Of a stretch of DNA of 64,000 nt, positions 58,246 through 64,000 are shown piece after piece. Source of the DNA: DASRDR01 sp963812945 [NCBI: uncultured Candidatus Rokubacteria bacterium] (GTDB taxonomy: Bacteria; Methylomirabilota; Methylomirabilia; Rokubacteriales). The translations under genes were made by a program, and so were the position numbers. Each line of letters begins with the position of its first letter. The first letter of the stretch is position 1. Below the pieces are notes generated by a model. It was not told the DNA's origin and ran no database searches. It worked only from the letters and a program-made list of their open reading frames with translations. Location of the stretch: assembly GCA_963812945.1 (NCBI GenBank), contig CAWEXD010000010.1:248001-312000 (forward strand), read 5' to 3'.

Positions 58246-59013
58246 GTGCCAGGGATCGCGCCCGGGGTGACGTGTCTCGCCTGCGGCGGGCGCTTCAGGG
58301 CCTTCGCGCGCCACGGTCTCCCGCCGCGGCGCGGGCTCTGTCCCCGCTGCGGCGCGAAGTCGCGCCACCGGGCGCTCCTGATCTTCCTCCGCGGCTGGCT
58401 CCGCCCGCGGCTCCGGGCGGGGGGCGAGGTGCTGGACATCGGCCCCTCGCAGCCCGCCACGCGCTTCGTGCCCCGACGGCGGACGATCGGCCGCGCCCGC
58501 TACACCGCCATCGACCTCGACGCGCGCCCTCACCATCGGCGCCTCCAGCCCCCGCACCGCTTCCAGCGGATGGACGCCACCCGTCTCCGCTTCCGCGACG
58601 GAACGTTCGACCTGATCCTCTGCAACAACGTCCTGCCCTTCGTGGCCGACGATGCGGCGATTCTCAGGGAGGTCCGTCGCTGTCTGAAGCCCGACGGCGT
58701 GGCAATGCTGGACGTCGATGTGCGGCTCGCGCGAACTGCGCCGGCCGCGCGGTTGCGCCGGCGCGACTCCCGCCACTTCACGGCCGCCTACGTCGCGATC
58801 AACGGCTCCCACCGCTTCTACGGGCGCGACTATCCGGGACGCCTGAGAGCCGCCGGACTCGCCCCGCTCCGCTTCGATCCCCTGCAGGGGCTGGACCGCG
58901 CCTTCCGCCGGCGGCACGGGCTCAAGGCCGACGGACGCGTGTATCTCGCCTTCGCGAGCCCGGGCGCGGCCGCGGCGTTCGCCCGGGCCGGCCGGACTAG
59001 TGGGTCTTCTTGA
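58246..59013 (+). CDS. SAM-dependent methyltransferase with N-terminal zinc ribbon
   Basis: 255 aa, GTG start at 58246. A zinc ribbon (CLACGG... CPRCGAKSRHRAL, Cys pairs about 10 and 32) precedes a class I methyltransferase core: EVLDIGPSQPATRF as the SAM loop, AIDLDARP, FDLILCNNVLPFVADDAAILREVRRCLKPDGVAMLDV. It is like methyltransferases of the 'zinc ribbon + Methyltransf_11' type, sometimes linked to glycan or natural-product methylation; substrate unknown. Its 3' end overlaps the convergent unknown gene by 17 bases. Confidence 0.85.
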   Translation: MPGIAPGVTCLACGGRFRAFARHGLPPRRGLCPRCGAKSRHRALLIFLRGWLRPRLRAGGEVLDIGPSQPATRFVPRRRTIGRARYTAIDLDARPHHRRLQPPHRFQRMDATRLRFRDGTFDLILCNNVLPFVADDAAILREVRRCLKPDGVAMLDVDVRLARTAPAARLRRRDSRHFTAAYVAINGSHRFYGRDYPGRLRAAGLAPLRFDPLQGLDRAFRRRHGLKADGRVYLAFASPGAAAAFARAGRTSGSS

Positions 59014-59548
59014 GCTTCCCGGTCACCGTCCGCAGCACCTCGCCGTCCCGGACGCGCGAATACCGGAGATCCAGCCCGCCGGGGACCAGGGTGTATTCGT
59101 ACGTCTGCATCTCGTAGCCCCCGGATTCGGTCACGAAGAGGGCATACCGCCAGAGCTTGTTGCCGTCCAGCCGGGCCCACATGTAGGGATCGCCGACGAG
59201 CGGATCCTTGGGTACCGCATTGCCGAAGACGTCGGTCCGCATGGCCGAGCTGTAGATGTTCGGGCGCTTGGACGGGACGAACGCGATGGTGTACTCGTCG
59301 CGCCGGGGCTTGTCGCTTCCGCGCTTGACCACGACCGTGAAGCGCACCTTGAAACCCTTGCCCTGCGACGTGATCTCGGCGTTGATGTCGCGCTTGTCCA
59401 GCCCGTCGCCGCTCTCGGAGACCGCCTCCCCGGCGTAGTTGCCGAAGAAGCGCTGGATGCCCGCGTCCTGCGTCTGCGCGGCGGCCGCCACGAGCACGGC
59501 GCTCGCGACGAGCCCCAGCAGGATCCCCAGATGCCGCCATCGCCGCAT
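58997..59548 (-). CDS. Secreted protein of unknown function
   Basis: 183 aa, SD GGAGGGAACG. Signal peptide 1-25 (ASAVLVAAAAQTQ). The mature part, RFFGNYAGEAVSES...DINAEITSQGKGFKVRFTVVVKRG...EYTIAFVPS, ...TLVPGGLDLRYSRVRDGEVLRTVTGKLKK, reads like a lipocalin/calycin-type beta-barrel, but I do not recognise the family by name. Stand-alone gene, convergent with the methyltransferase. Confidence 0.75.
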   Translation of the reverse strand: MRRWRHLGILLGLVASAVLVAAAAQTQDAGIQRFFGNYAGEAVSESGDGLDKRDINAEITSQGKGFKVRFTVVVKRGSDKPRRDEYTIAFVPSKRPNIYSSAMRTDVFGNAVPKDPLVGDPYMWARLDGNKLWRYALFVTESGGYEMQTYEYTLVPGGLDLRYSRVRDGEVLRTVTGKLKKTH

Positions 59549-59767
59549 GCGTTCCCTCCGCAGTCAGGGTCCGTCGGGCTGCCGGACCTCCAACCTCCAA
59601 CGGGCCGGCACCGGGCCGGCGTTCGCGCCCGCCCCGGTACACTACCATGGTCCTGCGGAACCCGGCCGCCGCCGCGCCGTCGCCTTGCGTGGCTCCGAGC
59701 CCCGCGTTACGCTGCCCGCCGAGGGGGATCGATGCGGACCGACGCCGGTCCTCCGGGAGGGACCACC

Positions 59768-61678
59768 ATGCGGATCGGCCGCGGCTGGCTCAGGATCGGG
59801 CTCGCCCTGACCCTCGGCCTCGCGCTGCGCCCCCTGGCCGGCGGCGCGGGCGGGGGGGAGGCACCCGTCCTCGCGGCGCTGGTCGCCGCCGGAAAGCTCC
59901 CGCCGCTCGCCCAGCGCCTGCCGGAGAAGCCGCGCGTCCTGGCCACGGAGCCCGACGCGATCTACGGGGGCGAGCTCCGCACGCTGATCGCCACCCTCAA
60001 GGACACGAAGCTCGCGTTCGTGTACGGCTACGCCCGCCTGGTGGGCTTCGATCGGGGCTTCCGTCTCGTGCCGGACATCGTGGAGCGGGTCGAGGTCGCC
60101 GAGGGGGGCCGGAGCTTCACGTTCCATCTCCGCAAGGGCCATCGCTGGTCGGACGGTGCGCCGTTCACCAGCGCCGACTTCGCCTACTGGTGGAACCACG
60201 TCGCCAACGAGCCCGAGCTGTCCCCGGGCGGGCCGCCGGCCACGCTCCGGGTCGAAGGCGAGATGCCGCGGGTGGCGTTCCCCGACCAGTGGACGGTGCG
60301 CTTCCGCTGGTCCCAGCCCAACAACCTCTTTCTCCCCGACCAGGCGAGCGCCTACCCGACCATCGTCTACCGCCCCGCGCACTACCTGAAGCAGTTCCAT
60401 CGCGCCTTCAACACCCCCGAGGCCCTCAAGAAGATGGCGAAGGCCGAGGGGCGCCGCAACTGGTCGGCGCTGCACAACAAGAAGGACGCGATGTACCTGA
60501 TGGACAACCCCGACCTCCCGACGCTCCAGCCGTGGCGCCCCACGGTGGGGCCGCCGGCCCAGGTCTTCGTCGCGGAGCGGAACCCCTACTTCCACCGCGT
60601 GGACGAGCGCGGGCGGCAGCTGCCCTACATCGATCGCTTCGTGATGATGTTCGTCGAGCGGGCGGTCATCCCGGTCAAGACCTCCACGGGCGAGGCGGAC
60701 CTCCAGGCGCGGTACCTCTACTTCGATCAGGTGCCGTTCCTGCGGAAGAACGAGCGGCAGGCCGGGTTCCGCGTCTTCCTCTGGAACACGGGGGTGCCGT
60801 CGACCGTCGCCATCTACCCGAACCTCACGACCAACGACGAGGTCATGCGGAAGCTCTTCCACGACCGGCGCTTCCGCCAGGCGCTGTCCCTCGGCGTGAA
60901 CCGGCACGAGGTCAACAAGATCCTCTACTACGGGCTCGGCCAGCCGGGACAGAACACGGTCCTGCGGAGTCCGGCCGGTCACGAGGAGCCCCGGATGGCC
61001 TACAGCCGGTTCGATCCGGCACAGGCCAATCGGCTGCTCGACGAGATGGGCCTGACGGCGCGCGATTCGCGCGGCTTCCGGCTGCGGCCCGACGGCAAGC
61101 GCCTGGACGTCATCGTGGAGACCTCCGGGGACTCGACCGAGCACACCGACGTGCTGGAGCTGGTGAAGGACACCTGGGCGGAGCTCGGCATCGAGCTCTT
61201 GATCCGTCCGAGCCAGCTCGAGGTGTTCCGGCGACGGGTCTTCTCGGGCGACGCCATGATGAGCGCCTACGAGGGAAACTTCGGGTTCGGGCTCCCGACG
61301 GCCGACATGAGCCCGGACTGGCTCGCGCCGGTCAGCGAGCAGCAGCTGCAGTGGCCGAAGTGGGGCGCCTACTTCCAGAGCAAGGGGAACTCGGGGCAGG
61401 CCCCCACGCTCCCCGCCGCGCGGCACCTCGTCGATCTGTACCAGCGCTGGCTCGTGTCGACCGACCAGGACGAGCGCGCCCGGATCTGGGCGGAGATGCT
61501 CGACATCAACGCGGAGGAAGTCTTCACGATCGGCATCGTCGGCGGGACGCTTCAGCCGGTCGTCGTCAAGAACGGGCTCCGCGGCGTCCCGGCCAAGGGT
61601 GTCTACTCCTGGGAGCCGGGATCGCACTTCGGGGTCCACAACCCCGACACCTTCTACTGGCAGAACGGCCGGCGGTAG
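59768..61678 (+). CDS. Orphan family 5 substrate-binding protein
   Basis: 636 aa from the ATG at 59768, SD GGGAGG; an in-frame ATG at 59732 has no SD. Signal peptide 1-26, then a long family 5 (oligopeptide-type) binding protein: GYARLVGFDRGFRLVPDIVERVEVAEGGRSFTFHLRKGHRWSDGAPFTSADFAYWWNHVA, and C-terminal FRQALSLGVNRHEVNKILYYG. Length is at the top of the family and resembles the microcin/YejA group. No permease or ATPase nearby, so it must borrow a transporter. Substrate unknown. Confidence 0.92.
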   Translation: MRIGRGWLRIGLALTLGLALRPLAGGAGGGEAPVLAALVAAGKLPPLAQRLPEKPRVLATEPDAIYGGELRTLIATLKDTKLAFVYGYARLVGFDRGFRLVPDIVERVEVAEGGRSFTFHLRKGHRWSDGAPFTSADFAYWWNHVANEPELSPGGPPATLRVEGEMPRVAFPDQWTVRFRWSQPNNLFLPDQASAYPTIVYRPAHYLKQFHRAFNTPEALKKMAKAEGRRNWSALHNKKDAMYLMDNPDLPTLQPWRPTVGPPAQVFVAERNPYFHRVDERGRQLPYIDRFVMMFVERAVIPVKTSTGEADLQARYLYFDQVPFLRKNERQAGFRVFLWNTGVPSTVAIYPNLTTNDEVMRKLFHDRRFRQALSLGVNRHEVNKILYYGLGQPGQNTVLRSPAGHEEPRMAYSRFDPAQANRLLDEMGLTARDSRGFRLRPDGKRLDVIVETSGDSTEHTDVLELVKDTWAELGIELLIRPSQLEVFRRRVFSGDAMMSAYEGNFGFGLPTADMSPDWLAPVSEQQLQWPKWGAYFQSKGNSGQAPTLPAARHLVDLYQRWLVSTDQDERARIWAEMLDINAEEVFTIGIVGGTLQPVVVKNGLRGVPAKGVYSWEPGSHFGVHNPDTFYWQNGRR

Positions 61679-61694
61679 TCCCTGGCCGCCGCGC

Positions 61695-62150
61695 CTACGA
61701 GTGGCTCTGATGCTGCTGTAGGATGGCGCTCGAACGCTCGACCTGCCGAGCGAGGGACGTCATCACCTGCATGCTGATCTCCGGGCTCTGCCGCACCAGG
61801 TCCAGGAACACGTCGCCGGAGATCTTGAACGTGACGACCCGATCGCGAGCGCGAATCGTGGCCGTGCGCCGGCCCTTGCTGATCACCGCCACGTCGCCGA
61901 ACAGGCTGTGCCGTCCCATCGTCGTCAGCTTGATCTCGTGCCCGTCCACATCGCGGATGAAGACCTCGGCCTCACCCTCGGTCAGGATGTAGACCGCGTC
62001 CGCGGGATCGCCCTGCTGGACGATCATCTCCCCGGGGGCGAACTCCACCACCTCCGCCGTGTAGGCAATCAGCTTCAGTCGGGCCGTTGGGAGCCCACCG
62101 AAGAGCGGGATCTTCCGAAGGGTCTCGACGTCGCGCTCGAACGACTGCAT
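61695..62150 (-). CDS. Cyclic nucleotide-binding domain protein
   Basis: 151 aa, consisting of one CAP_ED domain. Beta-roll with FAPGEMIVQQGDPADAVYILTEGEAEVFI, then the phosphate-binding cassette FGDVAVISKGRRTATIRA, where the Glu of the canonical FGE is Asp but the Arg that holds the cyclic phosphate is kept, and the C-terminal hinge helix ISMQVMTSLARQVERSS. No DNA-binding domain, so it acts by protein contact. The ATG is one base after the stop of the ABC transporter gene, so the two are tightly coupled and this protein is the natural regulatory partner. Confidence 0.9.
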   Translation of the reverse strand: MQSFERDVETLRKIPLFGGLPTARLKLIAYTAEVVEFAPGEMIVQQGDPADAVYILTEGEAEVFIRDVDGHEIKLTTMGRHSLFGDVAVISKGRRTATIRARDRVVTFKISGDVFLDLVRQSPEISMQVMTSLARQVERSSAILQQHQSHS

Positions 62151-62151
62151 G

Positions 62152-64000
62152 TTAGTCCTCCCCCGTCACCGGCACGCCGGCCTGGGTCGCGATCCGGCGC
62201 AATACGCCACGAGGCTGGCCAATCAGCTCCTTGTACGTGCCCGTCTCCACGACCGTCCCCGCGTCCAGAACGACCACGCGGTCATAGAGACGGGCGAGAT
62301 CCGGGCGCTCGACCACGGCGATCACCGTCCGGTCCTTCATCGCGGCGAGCACCCGCTGGTGGACTTCCAGGCGCTCTCCGGGCTCGAGGACCCCCAGGGC
62401 GGTGTCCAAGATGAGGATCTCCGGCCGCTTGAGCAGGACGCGCGCGAGGGCGATCCGCTGCCGCTGGGGCGGGGAGAGCCGGCCGCCGAAGAGGCCCACG
62501 TGATAGTCGAGGCCGACCTCCAGCACGAGGTTCCGGAGGTCCCCCGCCTCGAGGAGCTCCTCCACGATGGCGTTGACCTTCTTCACGGCCAGGCTGCTGG
62601 TCGCCACGACCTTGCCGAAGAGGAGGTTGTCGAGCAGCGTCCCGTCCGCGAAGTAGCGCTCGCGGTCGTACGGCGCGAACGTCGCCGCCAGCTCCGGGGG
62701 CAGCGTCTCCGCGAACCGGCGGCGCGCGGCCACCACCTTCGTCACGAAGGGCTCGTCGATCTGGCCGAGGCGGTGGCGGGCGGGAATCAGACGCAGCGCG
62801 AGGCGGATGAACCGGTCCCGGTCGGCCGGCGCCAGCTGGGTGAGGGGCCCCTGGCCCACCCGCCCGAGCACCTGCTCGTATTCGGGCAGCTCGCTGGCCG
62901 TCACCAGGCTGAAGCGCGCGAAGAGCTCGTTGTCGGCCGCGATGTCCTTGAAGATCTCGACCATGTCCCGGGCCAGGGCGACCCCGAGCTCGACCAGCGG
63001 CCCTTCCAGCTCGACCTGGGCGATCACCTCCCGGAAGTGCGGATGCAGGACGAGCTGCTCGAGCGCCAGCCCCGGATGGGGGCTGTGGCCGAAGAGGATG
63101 TTCTCGCCAATCGAGGCGTAGGCCGAGAAACGGCCCGGATCGAAGAACTCGACGGCCGTCTCCTGCCCCTCGCCAGCGAAGCGATCCGACACGATGCGTC
63201 GCGTGGCGAGGATCCGTTCGGCGGTTTCGGGATGCCGGGTCGTATCGACGCGGGACCGGAGACCGAAGGCGAAGAGGTCGCCCTCCAGGCTCACGAGCCG
63301 GACGGCTTCCAGGGCGGCTCCCACGAGCCCCTGGCGGTCCCTCACGTCGAGCGGCGACAGGTCGAGCCACTCCTCCCCGGCCACGCCGAGGCCGGCGTCC
63401 TTCGTGTCCTCCTCGCCGCCCCGGCGGTGGCGGAACCCGTAGAGCAGGTTGTCCAGCACGGAGCCGGTGAAGAGCCGCGCGTCACTCGGGATGAAGCCGA
63501 TCGCGCGCCCGGCCACGCCGGTCGGCACCTGGGCCAGATCGACCCCGTCCAGGAGGACCGTCCCCGTGTAGCTGCTCAGCTTGGCCAGGACGAGGGCCAG
63601 CGTGCTCTTGCCGCTACCGGCGGTGCCGACCAGCGCGACGTGCTCGCGGGGAGCCAGGGTCAGCTGGACGTGGTCGAGAGCCTGGGTCGTCCCGTCCAGC
63701 AGGACACTCGTCTGGCGGAGGTCGTAGGCGCCGGCCAGCGGGGGCAGCGGTCCGCCCAGGGCATCGTCCCGGGGGAACTCCGCCCGGAGCCCCGACGGAT
63801 CGAAGTTCACGATGACGTGCTCGTACTTGATCCGGGCGTTCTCCTTCAGCTGGAAGAAGTTGATGAGCTCGCGCCAGGGCTCGTTGAGCTGCCCGTACGC
63901 CTGCAGGAACGCGACCAGCGCTCCGAGGTTGAACTCCTCGGGGCGGCTGATGATGAGCCACCCGCCCACGAGCAGCAGGACGAACTGGCCGAACTTTTCG
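62152..64000 (-). CDS. ABC transporter with interrupted, degenerate nucleotide-binding domain (5' end off the window)
   Basis: At least 616 codons are visible and the frame continues past 64000, so the N-terminal membrane domain is only partly seen (final helix ...FVLLLVGGWLI). Counting from the GTG at 63969, Walker A GTAGSGKST is at 115-123. The Q-loop Gln is replaced (GFIPSDARLF), the signature is LSPPQRQ instead of LSGGQ (499-505), the Walker B Glu is Thr (LILDTAL) and the switch His is Glu (VVERPD). Between the Q-loop and the signature lies an insertion of about 270 residues that contains two further copies of the post-Q-loop motif (DNLLYG at 173, ENILFG at 289, DNLLFG at 447). The protein resembles exporter half-transporters but is likely ATPase-poor or regulatory. 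It is coupled to a cNMP-binding gene. Confidence 0.88.
   Translation of the reverse strand, partial: EKFGQFVLLLVGGWLIISRPEEFNLGALVAFLQAYGQLNEPWRELINFFQLKENARIKYEHVIVNFDPSGLRAEFPRDDALGGPLPPLAGAYDLRQTSVLLDGTTQALDHVQLTLAPREHVALVGTAGSGKSTLALVLAKLSSYTGTVLLDGVDLAQVPTGVAGRAIGFIPSDARLFTGSVLDNLLYGFRHRRGGEEDTKDAGLGVAGEEWLDLSPLDVRDRQGLVGAALEAVRLVSLEGDLFAFGLRSRVDTTRHPETAERILATRRIVSDRFAGEGQETAVEFFDPGRFSAYASIGENILFGHSPHPGLALEQLVLHPHFREVIAQVELEGPLVELGVALARDMVEIFKDIAADNELFARFSLVTASELPEYEQVLGRVGQGPLTQLAPADRDRFIRLALRLIPARHRLGQIDEPFVTKVVAARRRFAETLPPELAATFAPYDRERYFADGTLLDNLLFGKVVATSSLAVKKVNAIVEELLEAGDLRNLVLEVGLDYHVGLFGGRLSPPQRQRIALARVLLKRPEILILDTALGVLEPGERLEVHQRVLAAMKDRTVIAVVERPDLARLYDRVVVLDAGTVVETGTYKELIGQPRGVLRRIATQAGVPVTGED

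Noticed and set aside
1-64000. tRNA, rRNA, CRISPR, integrase, IS transposase and riboswitch searches by eye
   Set aside because: No cloverleaf-like T-loop motif (GGTTCGAATCC type), no spaced direct repeat array and no recombinase gene was seen. The only element-like feature is the 111-bp inverted repeat at 27203.

Overview
The window is about 70% GC by eye. Genes are tightly packed, GTG starts and 4-nt stop/start overlaps are common, and no rRNA, tRNA, CRISPR array or transposase gene was seen. The very large share of ABC-type nutrient importers, flavin oxidoreductases, homocysteine-type methyltransferases and Tat-exported binding proteins fits a soil or subsurface heterotroph. Candidatus Rokubacteria (Methylomirabilota) is my best guess, with Deltaproteobacteria-like relatives as alternatives. 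This is an inference from gene content; no marker gene is present.

Layout. 1-10.6 kb: a MOSC protein, a divergent transketolase, a secreted two-PAN-domain protein, an acetyltransferase/PhoD phosphatase pair, a STAS protein, two unknown proteins and a signal-less PhnD-like protein. 10.6-22.3 kb: an M24 enzyme resembling the DMSP lyase DddP, divergent from a peptide/opine-type transporter (two permeases and a fused double ATPase). Two Tat-exported family 5 binding proteins and a second permease pair split over both strands follow, with a Uma2-type nuclease and a dodecin. 22.4-29.6 kb: a catabolic run of CocE-type hydrolase, HcnB/HcnC-like FAD dehydrogenase pair, zinc alcohol dehydrogenase and Rieske oxygenase. 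A 111-bp inverted-repeat element sits between the dehydrogenase and the alcohol dehydrogenase. 29.7-31.9 kb: a secreted MetX-like hydrolase with foreign-looking codon use and a DMT transporter.

31.7-37.9 kb: a five-gene minus-strand operon of two DAO-type FAD oxidases, two betaine/homocysteine-methyltransferase relatives and a frameshifted PLP Cys/Met lyase, probably a methyl-transfer and N-methyl oxidation pathway. 38.1-41.0 kb: TPR protein, GT39 glycosyltransferase and nitroreductase. 41.2-47.9 kb: a six-gene operon (MmgE/PrpD, iron-type ABC importer, luciferase-like oxidoreductase, TIGR04076 protein). 47.9-55.0 kb: a Liv branched-chain-type importer whose binding-protein gene runs divergently and leads into RidA, luciferase-like and SDR genes. 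55.2-64 kb: a lone radical SAM/SPASM protein, a PA14 lipoprotein-like secreted protein, a truncated class III cyclase, a zinc-ribbon methyltransferase, a secreted unknown, an orphan family 5 binding protein, and at the edge a cyclic-nucleotide-binding protein coupled to a very unusual ABC transporter that runs off the window.

Functionally the region looks like a scavenging island: at least four importers, each next to enzymes likely to hydrolyse, demethylate or oxidise the imported solute. The least explained items are the ABC protein with a degenerate, interrupted nucleotide-binding domain plus its cNMP-binding partner, the DddP-like enzyme, the divergent transketolase, and the inverted-repeat element that supplies both the end of one gene and the start codon of the next. 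Several genes also have a -10 box placed so that transcripts would be leaderless.
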